From contig NZ_CP157000.1 of the NCBI RefSeq assembly GCF_039905635.1, forward strand, positions 3,720,001-3,784,000: a DNA stretch of 64,000 nucleotides. Direction: 5' to 3'. Source of the stretch: Microbacterium sp. ProA8 (lineage in GTDB: Bacteria > Actinomycetota > Actinomycetes > Actinomycetales > Microbacteriaceae). Below the pieces are notes generated by a model. The model was not told the origin of the DNA. It saw only the letters and a program-made list of their open reading frames with translations, and did no database searches. The translations under genes were made by a program, and so were the position numbers. Positions within the stretch are counted from its first letter, which is position 1. The number at the start of each line of letters is the position of its first letter. Shown one piece after another: positions 53,633 through 61,567 of the stretch.

Positions 53633-54101
53633 CCGCCCACAGTGAAGGACGGCATCCTGTCGGATGACGGATCTCCCGGCGAATGTGGACAACTGCGCCC
53701 GAACCTCCGTCCGGGGAGGAAGGGCGAGAACCGGCAAGGATTCAGGAAAAACCGCCCGCAGGCGGTGCGGTGAGCACCAGGATCGCCGGTTCTTCCTGAA
53801 GTCTCGACGGCGGCAGCGCTTCGCACGAGTGCCACGCGCAGCACCGCAAGGCCGCCCGGCGGCGGGCGCCGCGCGGGGAGCCGTGTCGAGGATTCAGGAG
53901 AAACGCCGACCGGCAGCGCCGCCAGCCAGCCCGCTCGCCCGATTCTCCTGAATCCTCGACGCAGACGTCAGCTGAGCGCCCACGCCCGACCTGCCGGAGC
54001 ATCGAGGCGGCGCGCCGTCGAGTATTCAGGAGACTCGCCGCAGTCGCCCACCTGAAGCGGCGACCGGCGACGGGTTCTCCTGAATCCTCGACGACGGAGG
54101 G
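53633..54101. other. 469-bp intergenic region rich in 76-bp palindromes
   Basis: Apart from a possible 35-codon upstream extension of the nuclease gene (to TTG 53737), it contains three palindromic elements at 53735-53808, 53885-53960 and 54017-54092. No other gene or promoter is recognisable. Confidence 0.75.
53735..54092. repeat. three further copies of the 76-bp palindromic element
   Basis: Copy 2 (about 53735-53808) is degenerate with GATTCAGGAA/TTCCTGAAGTC arms. Copy 3 (53885-53960) has perfect 18-bp arms, GTCGAGGATTCAGGAGAA and its complement. Copy 4 (54017-54092) has GTCGAGTATTCAGGAGA. Copies 1, 3 and 4 are each 76 bp. The loops of copies 1 and 4 share CGCCGCAG and GAAGCGGCGACCGG, so they have the same orientation. 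Confidence 0.88.
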
Positions 54102-55088
54102 TCAGGCGAGCGCGCTGACGACCTCGCGCTCGAACAGCTCGACGCCCGACAGGTCATAGGCCGCCTCGGGGAAGTAGTGGATGGCGTAGGCGATGCCGTG
54201 GCGCTCGCGCTCGGCGAGACGCTCGACGACCTGCTCCACCGCGCCGAAGGCGGGTGAGGTCACGTAGTCGTGCTCGATCCGGTCGGCGCGCTCCTGGCCG
54301 ACGTGCGGCAGCAGCCGCTCCTTGACGACGGCGAGGCGCTCGCGCGCCTCGGCCTCGGTCGCACCCACGATGGTGTTGAAGTTCGAGCTGCGCGTGATCT
54401 CCGAGAAGTCGCGGCCGAGCGCGTCGCAGTGCTCGCGCAGGACCGCGCTCTTGCGGTCGATGTCTTCGAGCGACCCCGCGTAGTTGGTGTACGAGGCGTA
54501 CTTCGCCGCGATCTTGAGCGTCACCTTCTCGCCGCCGCCCGCGACCCAGATCGGGATGCCGCCGTCCTGCAGCGGCAGCGGCTGCACGATCGCGCCGTCG
54601 ACCTGGTAGTGCTTGCCGTCCAGGGTGGCCCGGCCGGTCGTCCACGCCTGCTGCATGATGTCGACGCCTTCGCGCAGCATGCGCAGCCGCTCGGGCACCG
54701 GCGGGAAGCCGTAGCCGTACGCCTCCCACTCGTGCTCGTACCAGCCGCCGCCGATGCCCATCTCGGTGCGCCCGCCCGAGACGATGTCGACCGTCGCGGC
54801 GACCTTCGCCAGATAGGCGGGGTTGCGGTAGCCCATGCACGTGCACATCTGGCCGAGCCGGATGCGGTCGGTCGTCGCGGCGAACGCGGCCATGAGCGTC
54901 CACGCCTCGTGCGTCGCCTCGTCGGAGTGCACCGGCGTGGTGTGGAAGTGGTCGTACACCCACAGCGACTCCCACGGGCCCTGGTCGGCGCGCTGCGCGA
55001 GCCCCTTCATCACGGCCCAGTGCTCAGCGGGGTCGATGCCCACGAGATCGAATCGCCAGCCTTGGGGGATGAAGGTTCCGAAGCGCAT
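54102..55088 (-). CDS. LLM class F420-dependent oxidoreductase
   Basis: This is a 328-residue luciferase-like TIM-barrel oxidoreductase. MRFGTFIPQGW starts the fold, and LGQMCTCMGYRNPAYLAKVA, GRTEMGIGGGWYEHEW and PIWVAGGGEKVTLKIAAKYA are signatures of the F420-type actinobacterial subgroup. ATG 55088 is preferred because TAGGCT lies 7 nt upstream, fitting a leaderless message; the frame continues upstream through tandem repeats. It ends 10 bp from the palindromic copy 4. The substrate is unknown. Confidence 0.9.
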   Translation of the reverse strand: MRFGTFIPQGWRFDLVGIDPAEHWAVMKGLAQRADQGPWESLWVYDHFHTTPVHSDEATHEAWTLMAAFAATTDRIRLGQMCTCMGYRNPAYLAKVAATVDIVSGGRTEMGIGGGWYEHEWEAYGYGFPPVPERLRMLREGVDIMQQAWTTGRATLDGKHYQVDGAIVQPLPLQDGGIPIWVAGGGEKVTLKIAAKYASYTNYAGSLEDIDRKSAVLREHCDALGRDFSEITRSSNFNTIVGATEAEARERLAVVKERLLPHVGQERADRIEHDYVTSPAFGAVEQVVERLAERERHGIAYAIHYFPEAAYDLSGVELFEREVVSALA

Positions 55089-55095
55089 GCTGCTC

Positions 55096-55101
55096 AGCCT
55101 A
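55096..55101 (-). promoter_or_regulatory. -10 box for a leaderless LLM oxidoreductase transcript
   Basis: On the minus strand TAGGCT ends 7 nt before the ATG at 55088. No ribosome site precedes the ATG. The following bases GAGC match those after the same box at 28089. Confidence 0.5.
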
Positions 55102-55170
55102 TGGGGATGACGGATGCCTCGCCCTTGCGCCACCGGACCCTCGTCGCCGGAGCGGCGAAAGGGTATATTT

Positions 55171-55320
55171 CCGCCCCTCCGGCGCAGCATCGCCCTGCGA
55201 AGACGTGCCCGCTGCGGCGTCCGCCCTCCGGCACAGCATCGCCCTGCGAAGACGTGCCCGCCCGCGGCGTCCGCCCCTCCGGCTCGGCACCGCCCCGCGG
55301 AGACGTGCCCGCCCGCGGCC
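55171..55320. repeat. 50-bp tandem repeat, three units
   Basis: Units begin at 55171, 55221 and 55271 with CCGCCC(C)TCCGGC and share GC(A)TCGCCCTGCGAAGACGTG and GCCCGC(C/T)GCGGC. The exact 50-bp period ends where the methyltransferase stop begins. The array is GC-rich and lies between two minus-strand genes. Confidence 0.85.
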
Positions 55321-55328
55321 TCCGCGCC

Positions 55329-56543
55329 TCAGCCGGCGGGGACGACGCGGGCGTGCGGCATCCGCTCGCGCATCACGGCGACCGCTTCGGGGTTGTGGTC
55401 GACGAGCACGGCGTCGCGACCGAGCGCCGAGGCGACCGCGCCGGTCGTGCCGCTGCCCGCGAAGAAGTCGAGCACGCGATCGCCCGGCCGCGACGAGGCC
55501 TGCACGATGCGGCGGAGGACGCCCTCGGGCTTCTGCGTCGGGTAGCCGGTCTTCTCGCGTCCGGTCGTCGGCACGATCGTGTGCCACCACACGTCGGTCG
55601 GCAGCTTGCCGCGCTCGGCCTTCTCGGGCGTGACGAGCCCGGGCGCCATGTAGGGCTCTCGGTCGACGGCCTCGGAGTCGAACCAGTACGCCTTCGGATC
55701 CTTGACGTAGACGAGGATCGTGTCGTGCTTCGTGGGCCAGCGCTTGCGCGTCTTCGCGCCGTAGTCGTAGGCCCAGATCAGCTCGTTGAGGAACCGCTCG
55801 CGCCCGACCAGCGCGTCCATCAGCACCTTGGCGTAGTGCGCCTCGCGGTAGTCGAGGTGCAGGTACAGCGTGCCGTCGTCGGCGAGCAGCCGCCATGCCT
55901 CGAGCAGCCGGGGCTCGAGGAAGCCCCAGTAGTCGTCGAACCGGTCGTCGTACGCGCGGAGGTCGCCGCGGATCCGCTCGTACTCGCGCCCGTGGAACCC
56001 GCGACGCACGATGCCGGGAGCCGTCGCGGGCTGCTCGGAGCCGGACACGGGGGACGGATGCCGCGACCTGGCCGTCTCGATCGAACGCTCCTGCGGGCGA
56101 CCGGTGTTGAACGGCGGGTCGAGGTAGATGAGGGTGAAGGCGCCGTCGGGCAGCCGCCGGATGACCTCGAGGTTGTCGCCCTCATGGATCTCCACCGACC
56201 CGGGAGCCGCGGCCGCGGCCGGAGCGGCGTCGGGAACAGGGGCGGCGCCGGGCACTGGGACCGCGCCCGCAACCGAAGCGGCGGCAGCACCCGGAGCCGC
56301 GTCCGCAACCGAAGCGGCGCCGGCAACCGGAGCGGCGCCCGCAACCGAAGCGGCGCCGGCCGGAGCCGCGCCCGACAGCGGGGCCGCGCCCGCAATCGGA
56401 GCAGCGCCCGCAACCGGAGCCGTACCCACACTTCGTGCTGCGCCGGAAGCCGTTGCGCTCCCGAGAGCCGTCGCGCTGCCGGGCGCCGTCGCGCCGCCGG
56501 GGGCCGCGGCATCCGTTCCGCCCACCGCCGAGCTCACGCGCAC
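55329..56543 (-). CDS. beta-class site-specific DNA methyltransferase (N6-adenine/N4-cytosine) with low-complexity N-terminus
   Basis: This is an amino-methyltransferase of about 404 residues. The catalytic motif IV, YLDPPFNTGR (about 140-149), precedes the SAM motif I, DFFAGSGTTG (about 359-368); this order defines the beta class that includes CcrM. No restriction enzyme gene is adjacent, so it looks orphan. Residues about 10-115 are almost only Ala, Gly, Pro, Val and Ser in degenerate GAAPVA repeats, absent from the usual family, whose fold would begin at VEIHEGDN. GTG 56543 is my choice of start but is uncertain; a later start after the repeats is possible. Confidence 0.82.
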   Translation of the reverse strand: MRVSSAVGGTDAAAPGGATAPGSATALGSATASGAARSVGTAPVAGAAPIAGAAPLSGAAPAGAASVAGAAPVAGAASVADAAPGAAAASVAGAVPVPGAAPVPDAAPAAAAAPGSVEIHEGDNLEVIRRLPDGAFTLIYLDPPFNTGRPQERSIETARSRHPSPVSGSEQPATAPGIVRRGFHGREYERIRGDLRAYDDRFDDYWGFLEPRLLEAWRLLADDGTLYLHLDYREAHYAKVLMDALVGRERFLNELIWAYDYGAKTRKRWPTKHDTILVYVKDPKAYWFDSEAVDREPYMAPGLVTPEKAERGKLPTDVWWHTIVPTTGREKTGYPTQKPEGVLRRIVQASSRPGDRVLDFFAGSGTTGAVASALGRDAVLVDHNPEAVAVMRERMPHARVVPAG

Positions 56544-56550
56544 CGGCCCG

Positions 56551-57600
56551 TCACGGGACGCGGCGCAGCCACGCGTCGGTCGCGAATTTGGACTCCACGA
56601 GCGCCTCGGCCTCGGCGTACTCGTCGTCGGTGATGTGACCGGGCACGGCGCCGTAGAGGTTCGCGAACGTCTCCTCGAGCTTGGCGATGATGGCCTCGCG
56701 GGGCAGGCCGGTCTGGCGGCGCAGCGGGTCGACGCGCTTGGCCGCAGAGGTCGTGCCCTTGTCACTGAGCTTCTCGCGGCCGATGCGCAGCACCTCGGTC
56801 ATCATCTGACCGTCCATGTCGTAGCTGAGCGTCGCGTGGTGCAGCACTCCCCCGTTGGCGAGCCGCTTCTGCGCCGCGCCGCCGATCTTGCCCTGGGGCG
56901 AGGCGATGTCGTTGAGCGGTTGGTAGGTCGCCTCGACACCCAGCGCCCGCAGCGCCTGCAGCACCCAGTCATCGAGGAACGCGTACGAGTCGGCGAACGT
57001 GAGTCCGGCGACGAGGGATGCCGGCACGTAGAGGGAGTAGGTGACGATCGAGTTGGCGCCCATCATCATGGCGCCGCCGCCCGAGATGCGGCGGACCACG
57101 TCGAAGCCGTGCCTCGCGGCTCCCTCGGGATCGACCTCGTTGCGGAGGGACTGGAACGAGCCGATCACGACGGCGTTCTCGTCCCACTCCCAGATCCGCA
57201 GCGTCGGACGCCGTCGGCCATCGCCGACACGGCCGGTGAGGACCTCGTCGAGCGCGAGGTTCATGCGCGGCGAGACGGGCTTGTCGTGCACGATCTCCCA
57301 GTCGAAATCGCGCCAGCCGGGCGCGGTCACGAGGGCCCGGCGCACCGCGGTGCCGACCGCTTCGGGGGTGAAGCCCAGCAGCTGCGCCCCGCTCGGAAGG
57401 TCCGATCGCACGGCGGCGGCGATGGTCGCGACGTCCGACTCGATCGGCAGTCCGTTGACGGCGGCGTCGATGTCGTCGAGCGCGTCGTCGGGTTCCAGGA
57501 AGAAGTCGCCCGCGAGGTGGAAGTCCGCGATGCGCCCGTCGCGCTCCTCGAGGTCGACGACGACGAGCTTTCCGCCGGGCACCTTGTATTCGCCGTGCAT
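56551..57600 (-). CDS. lplA: lipoate-protein ligase A
   Basis: This 349-residue enzyme attaches lipoate to the E2 and H proteins. Residues 1-90 form the accessory domain (MHGEYKVPGGKLVVVDLEE), placed N-terminally here. The catalytic BPL/LplA domain follows with WDENAVVIGSFQSL, VVRRISGGGAM and PLNDIASPQGKIGGAAQKR (active-site Lys). TAGGCT lies 6 nt before the ATG, suggesting a leaderless message. Eight bp separate it from the methyltransferase start, so the two may be cotranscribed. Confidence 0.92.
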   Translation of the reverse strand: MHGEYKVPGGKLVVVDLEERDGRIADFHLAGDFFLEPDDALDDIDAAVNGLPIESDVATIAAAVRSDLPSGAQLLGFTPEAVGTAVRRALVTAPGWRDFDWEIVHDKPVSPRMNLALDEVLTGRVGDGRRRPTLRIWEWDENAVVIGSFQSLRNEVDPEGAARHGFDVVRRISGGGAMMMGANSIVTYSLYVPASLVAGLTFADSYAFLDDWVLQALRALGVEATYQPLNDIASPQGKIGGAAQKRLANGGVLHHATLSYDMDGQMMTEVLRIGREKLSDKGTTSAAKRVDPLRRQTGLPREAIIAKLEETFANLYGAVPGHITDDEYAEAEALVESKFATDAWLRRVP

Positions 57601-57606
57601 GCGTTC

Positions 57607-57612
57607 AGCCTA
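57607..57612 (-). promoter_or_regulatory. -10 box for leaderless lplA transcript
   Basis: TAGGCT on the minus strand ends 6 nt before the lplA ATG, followed by GAACGC. It matches the boxes at 28089 and 55096. Confidence 0.5.
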
Positions 57613-57629
57613 TTGCCGGGGCGCCGCAA

Positions 57630-57806
57630 GGCCGGGCGCCACCCAGGGCAAGGAGGCCGGGCGCCACCCAGGAGCCGGAGCCGGGCGCCACCACCCAGGG
57701 CACGGAGGCCGGGCGCCACCCGGGAGCCGGAGCCGGGCGCCACCCAGAGCGCGCAGGCCGGGCGGCCACCCAGGGCGCGCGGGCCGGGCGCCTCCCGAAG
57801 GCGACG
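57630..57806. repeat. about 25-bp minisatellite, seven units
   Basis: Units start at about 57630, 57655, 57679, 57707, 57731, 57756 and 57782 with (G)GCCGGGCGCCACCCAGG and vary in a short GAGCCGGA or GCGCGC linker. Period is 24-28 bp. The array fills the gap between the small membrane protein stop and the lplA promoter. Confidence 0.85.
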
Positions 57807-57819
57807 CCCGGCCGACCGA

Positions 57820-58146
57820 TCAGTTGATCCCGGGGATGACCAGCCACCGGTTGACGAGCACGATCCACAGCGCGATGACGGCGAGGGCCGCGATCGCGAT
57901 GCCGATGCCCTGACGGCCGCGGAGCAGGAGCCCCACGACGATCACGATGAGCGTCGCGATCGCCAGCACGAGCGACCCGAACGGGATGCCGGGGAGGAAC
58001 AGCGACAGGATGAAGAGCGCCGCGACGACGATCTCGATGATGCCCACGACGGTGTTGCCCTTGCCGCGCACCCGGAGGATGCCGTCGAAGAGGGCGAGCG
58101 CGCCGCCGATGAGCGCGATGAGCAGGAGCCAGCTGAGAGTGATCAA
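57820..58146 (-). CDS. small four-helix membrane protein
   Basis: This 108-residue hydrophobic protein has four predicted membrane helices (about 2-20, 33-52, 55-75, 80-103). Short basic turns, RVRGKG and RGRQG, suggest cytoplasmic loops. It starts with TTG at 58146; AAAGG lies about 12 nt upstream, rather far. I do not recognise a functional family, although such proteins are often annotated as hypothetical membrane proteins. It is the first gene before the minisatellite. Confidence 0.7.
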   Translation of the reverse strand: MITLSWLLLIALIGGALALFDGILRVRGKGNTVVGIIEIVVAALFILSLFLPGIPFGSLVLAIATLIVIVVGLLLRGRQGIGIAIAALAVIALWIVLVNRWLVIPGIN

Positions 58147-58269
58147 GGTGGGGGGAACCTTTCGCGAGGGATGCCGCGGCAGCCACCGCGGCGCCGGTCA
58201 GCCTATCGACGCGCGCCCCCGGGCCTCGGAAGCGGGCTGGGGCTGGACGCGACACCCGCGGGACTGGTA

Positions 58270-58313
58270 AGAGGCGGCGACGACGGGGCGAGGCATCCGT
58301 CGTCGCCGCCTCT
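58270..58313. terminator. strong hairpin terminator of the GH6 gene
   Basis: AGAGGCGGCGACGACGG (58270-58286) and its perfect complement (58297-58313) form a 17-bp stem with a 10-nt loop, 23 bp beyond the GH6 stop on the minus strand. Confidence 0.8.
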
Positions 58314-58335
58314 CAGGAGTGCAGCGCGCCCCTCG

Positions 58336-59937
58336 CTATGAGGTGCACGCCCTCCCGTCGAGAAGGAACTGCCACGGCGTGCTCGCCGCGCCCTTCGCGT
58401 GGATCACGGTGTCGGGCGCGTTGCCGCCCTTCTTGGTCGCCCCCGAGACGCTCACCGTGCCGTCGGCCTGCGTGACGGTGGCGCGCGTGGCCTTGGTCAC
58501 GGTCTGCCCGTCGGGTACGGCGAACGCGAGCGTCCACCGGTCGGCGACGGCGCCCGACAGGCGCACCGTCGCCGAGAAGGCATCCTCGTCGCCGTCGGCG
58601 ACCCACTCGACGTGGCAGTCGAGCGGCGCGATCGGCGGGTTCGCGAAAGCGATGAGCTCGCGCGCCTGCTCGACGAACCACTGACCGGCCGCGGGATCCT
58701 CCATGCCGCGCTCGGGATCGAGCGGACCCGCCGTGCCGCGGTAGCACTTGCCGTCGGACTCGACCGGCACCTTGATCCACAGGTACGCGTCCACGAGGGG
58801 CGTACCCGTCGTCGTGTCGGGGCGAGTGCCCAGGCCGCGATCCGGCGGGTTGCACCAGTCTTCGTGCGTGTCGCCGTACTGCCCTTCGTGGTTCCAGGGC
58901 CCGAGGCCGTTGCGGCTGGTGTCGATGACGAAGTGCGTGCTCGCCTCGACGCCGCCCAGGATCGCCGCGTAGCGCGAGTCGACGCCGCTCGTGTTCAGCG
59001 CCGGGTCGGCGGCATCCGCGCTCCATTCGCCGTACGGCGACATGCCCACACCCTGCCAATCGGTCGCGGGGCCGCCGTTCCAGTACTGGTTGCCGCACGA
59101 GCCGAAGTCGCCAGGGTTGACCTGCGTGGCGTAGGCGATGCACTGCGACACCCAGGTGCCGTACGCGGTGTTGTTCGCGGTGAACTGGTAGTTGGACGCG
59201 TTGAGGAAGAACCCGTCGGCGTCCTGCACACCGGCCTTGATCAGGCGGTCCGAGATCTCGCCGACGTTGAGCCACGCCGAGCTGGTGCCGTCGAGATAGA
59301 CGGATGCCTCCGGCAGAGCGCCGATCGCATCCACGGCGTGGTTCAGCTGGGCGAAGCGGTCAGCCGCGGCGGTGTCGGCGGGCACCTCGGCCGGCTGGCA
59401 CCACTCCATCTGCCCGTCGAGCGTGACGTAGTGAGGGATGATGCCGAGGCCGTCGGGCTCGAGGATCACGGTGGCGGGACGATCTCCGATGCCGGCGGCG
59501 AACCCGTCGATCCAGGCGTTGTACGCCGCGGTGTCCGCCGCTCCGCCCGCCGAGTACTGCGCACAGTCGCGGAAGGGCAGGTTGTACGCGACGAGCACGG
59601 GCATGCGGCCCTGCGCGGCGGCAGCGGTGACGACGTCGTCGACGGCCGCCTCGACCTCGGCCGGCGTGCCCGAGGTGAACCAGTCCGCGGACGGGATCGA
59701 GCCCAGCAGCTGGGCGTCGTCCCGTGCCTGCCCGCTCAGAGACTGGGCGGCTTCGAGGGTCGTGCTCCACGGGTTGACGTAGAGCTCTGAGCCGACGAGG
59801 TCGCCGTCCGGTTCGTCGGCGGCGGCCGAGGTCGCGCTCAGCGGCACGGCGAGCCCGACCGCGAGTGCGGCGGCGGCGCCCAGTGCCCAGGCCCGCTGTG
59901 GGGGCCGCGCGCGGAGGCTGGCGAATGGGTGGGTCAT
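58336..59937 (-). CDS. secreted GH6 cellulase (endoglucanase/cellobiohydrolase) with CBM2-like domain
   Basis: This 533-residue exported enzyme inverts beta-1,4 bonds of cellulose. A signal peptide (about 1-40) ends at SAAADEPDG. The GH6 domain (about 50-435) has RDCAQYS with Asp124, VILEPDGLG with the acid Asp162, and NPPDRGLGTRP. The last about 94 residues resemble a carbohydrate-binding module of family 2. ATG 59937 follows AGGAG. A perfect CebR box lies 93 bp upstream, so it should be induced by cellobiose. A terminator follows; it stands alone as a transcription unit. Confidence 0.92.
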   Translation of the reverse strand: MTHPFASLRARPPQRAWALGAAAALAVGLAVPLSATSAAADEPDGDLVGSELYVNPWSTTLEAAQSLSGQARDDAQLLGSIPSADWFTSGTPAEVEAAVDDVVTAAAAQGRMPVLVAYNLPFRDCAQYSAGGAADTAAYNAWIDGFAAGIGDRPATVILEPDGLGIIPHYVTLDGQMEWCQPAEVPADTAAADRFAQLNHAVDAIGALPEASVYLDGTSSAWLNVGEISDRLIKAGVQDADGFFLNASNYQFTANNTAYGTWVSQCIAYATQVNPGDFGSCGNQYWNGGPATDWQGVGMSPYGEWSADAADPALNTSGVDSRYAAILGGVEASTHFVIDTSRNGLGPWNHEGQYGDTHEDWCNPPDRGLGTRPDTTTGTPLVDAYLWIKVPVESDGKCYRGTAGPLDPERGMEDPAAGQWFVEQARELIAFANPPIAPLDCHVEWVADGDEDAFSATVRLSGAVADRWTLAFAVPDGQTVTKATRATVTQADGTVSVSGATKKGGNAPDTVIHAKGAASTPWQFLLDGRACTS

Positions 59938-60029
59938 GTGGATCTCCTGGTCGTCGTCGACCTCCGGGCACCGTCGCCCGGGGAGCGGCACTGCGGGACC
60001 GACGGCTCGCCGAGCATCCGAGCCCGGCG

Positions 60030-60043
60030 TGGGAGCGCTCCCA
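60030..60043. promoter_or_regulatory. CebR operator (TGGGAGCGCTCCCA)
   Basis: The 14-bp palindrome TGGGAGCGCTCCCA is identical to the established CebR box that controls cellulase and cellobiose-uptake genes in streptomycetes and related actinobacteria. It sits upstream of the GH6 cellulase gene. No protein in the window can be named as CebR with confidence. Confidence 0.88.
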
Positions 60044-60136
60044 CAGTGACCACTGCGGCCAGGATGACTCATCCGGCGCCGGTCGTCAACGGTGGAATCG
60101 GCCGGCAGGAGGCGGCGATCGGGGCGGCGGTCCGGA

Positions 60137-60988
60137 TCAGACTCTCGAGGGAGCGATCCGCTCGAGCCACGCGAGCAGGTCGGCGCGGACGTCCTGCTGC
60201 ATGACCTCGTTGAAGATCTCGTGCCGCGCTCCCGGGTAGACGAGCGTCGTCACGTCGGTGAATCCGGAGCGGGTGCGATACGCATCGGCGAGCCGGTGCA
60301 CGCTGCGCGGACCGCCGACCGTGTCGTCTCGACCGACCATGAGGAGCGTCGGGATGTCGCGACCGAGGTTGCGGCGGGGAAGACCGTACATGCGGAGTGA
60401 ATCCAGCACCCCGATCAGCTTGATCGGGTCTTCGCTGGTGGTGAGGGGATCGTCGAGGAAGGCCCGCCCCACCGAGAGGTCGCTCGAGAGCCACTCGGTT
60501 CCCGTCGCGTCGGGACCGGCCCACGGCTTGTTGAGCCCACTCGTGTGGATCGACCCCGGCATGCGCAGCGCGGAGCCGGTCAGCACCAGTCCGTCGTACG
60601 CCTCGGGGTGGGCGTTCACCAGCATCTGGGCGAGCACGGAGCCGCCGGAGTGACCGAGCAGCACGATCGGCAATCCGGGGTTCTCGGCGTGGATCTGCTC
60701 GGTGAACTGCCACATCGTGGCGAGCGCCGCGCGCAGGCCGCCGGGACCGAGGTGCCCCAGCAGGGCGACATCGCCACGGTGCTGCTGCATGCCGGTGCGA
60801 CCGTGGCCGCGGTGGTCCGCGGCCCACACCGTGTAGCCGCGCGAGGTGAGCGCGTCGATCAGCACGGCGTACCGTCCGGCATGCTCGCCGACGCCGTGCA
60901 GCAGCTGCACGACCGCCCGCGGTTCGGTCTTCGCCGGATGGACGTCGAAGAAGATCGTGATGCCGTACGCATCGATGAACTCGGGCAT
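60137..60988 (-). CDS. alpha/beta hydrolase (monoacylglycerol lipase-like)
   Basis: This is a 283-residue serine hydrolase. VVQLLHGVGEHAGRY (oxyanion region), AADHRGHGRTG, VLLGHSGGSVLAQM with nucleophile Ser (about 114), Asp in LMVGRDDTVGG and His in YPGARHEIFNE give the triad in order, matching the monoglyceride lipase/lysophospholipase group. ATG 60988 is preferred because TAGACT lies 7 nt upstream; the longer frame lacks support. It is monocistronic, divergent from MarR. Confidence 0.9.
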   Translation of the reverse strand: MPEFIDAYGITIFFDVHPAKTEPRAVVQLLHGVGEHAGRYAVLIDALTSRGYTVWAADHRGHGRTGMQQHRGDVALLGHLGPGGLRAALATMWQFTEQIHAENPGLPIVLLGHSGGSVLAQMLVNAHPEAYDGLVLTGSALRMPGSIHTSGLNKPWAGPDATGTEWLSSDLSVGRAFLDDPLTTSEDPIKLIGVLDSLRMYGLPRRNLGRDIPTLLMVGRDDTVGGPRSVHRLADAYRTRSGFTDVTTLVYPGARHEIFNEVMQQDVRADLLAWLERIAPSRV

Positions 60989-60995
60989 GCGCAGA

Positions 60996-61001
60996 AGTCT
61001 A
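60996..61001 (-). promoter_or_regulatory. -10 box for leaderless lipase-like gene
   Basis: TAGACT on the minus strand ends 7 nt before the ATG at 60988. The same hexamer and spacing occur at 26978. Confidence 0.5.
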
Positions 61002-61056
61002 GGTGCGAGACACCGAAGCCCCGCGCACACGCTCGTCGCGGCACCGTGGACTTTAT

Positions 61057-61080
61057 TTAGCAAAGCTAATAAGCTAGGCT
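61057..61080 (+). promoter_or_regulatory. MarR operator and -10 region
   Basis: TTAGC-AAA-GCTAA (61057-61069) is a perfect 5-bp inverted repeat in an AT-rich stretch, typical of MarR sites. TAGGCT (61075-61080) is the probable -10 box, 10 nt before the MarR ATG. Related GCTAA/TTAGC half-sites continue rightward. Confidence 0.6.
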
Positions 61081-61090
61081 AAGCAACCGG

Positions 61091-61567
61091 ATGAGCAACG
61101 AGACCCTGACGACCCCCACACCCGCTCCCGCCGCCGCGGGAGACCACCCCGACCTGTCGCCCGCCGCATCGCAGCTCCGGATCGCGACGTTCCGCCTCGC
61201 CCGGCGCATGCGCACGCAGCGTGCCGTCGACTCCATGAGCGACGGCCAGTTCGCCGTGCTCGCAGCCCTGCGCGTCCACGGCGCCCACACCCTCGGCGAG
61301 CTCGCCGAGCGCGAGCGCGTGTCGGCCCCCTCGATGAACCGCACGGTCAACTGCCTGCAGGAATCCGGCTACATCGTCCGCGCCGCCGACGAACGCGACG
61401 GCCGCAAGGTGGTCATCTCGCTGACGCCCGACGGCGAAGCCGTGGTCGAAGAGACGGCCCGCCGACGCGACGCGTGGGTCGAGGCATCCCTCGCCGAACT
61501 CACGCCCGCCGAGCGCGACACCATCGCCGCAGCCGCCGAGATCATGCAGCGGATGGTCGCGCGATGA
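61091..61567 (+). CDS. MarR family transcriptional regulator
   Basis: This 158-residue winged-helix regulator has the DNA-binding region AHTLGELAERERVSAPSMNR and the wing VRAADERDGRKVVISLT (about 97-113), flanked by dimerisation helices. The Ala/Pro N-terminus of about 20 residues is probably flexible. Its stop overlaps the start of the MFS transporter gene (ATGA), so it almost certainly controls efflux through the TTAGC site upstream. Confidence 0.93.
   Translation: MSNETLTTPTPAPAAAGDHPDLSPAASQLRIATFRLARRMRTQRAVDSMSDGQFAVLAALRVHGAHTLGELAERERVSAPSMNRTVNCLQESGYIVRAADERDGRKVVISLTPDGEAVVEETARRRDAWVEASLAELTPAERDTIAAAAEIMQRMVAR

Noticed and set aside
53664..53951. 95-codon plus-strand frame in the palindrome region
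   Set aside because: It is built from palindrome copies and lacks a ribosome site or a recognisable protein pattern.
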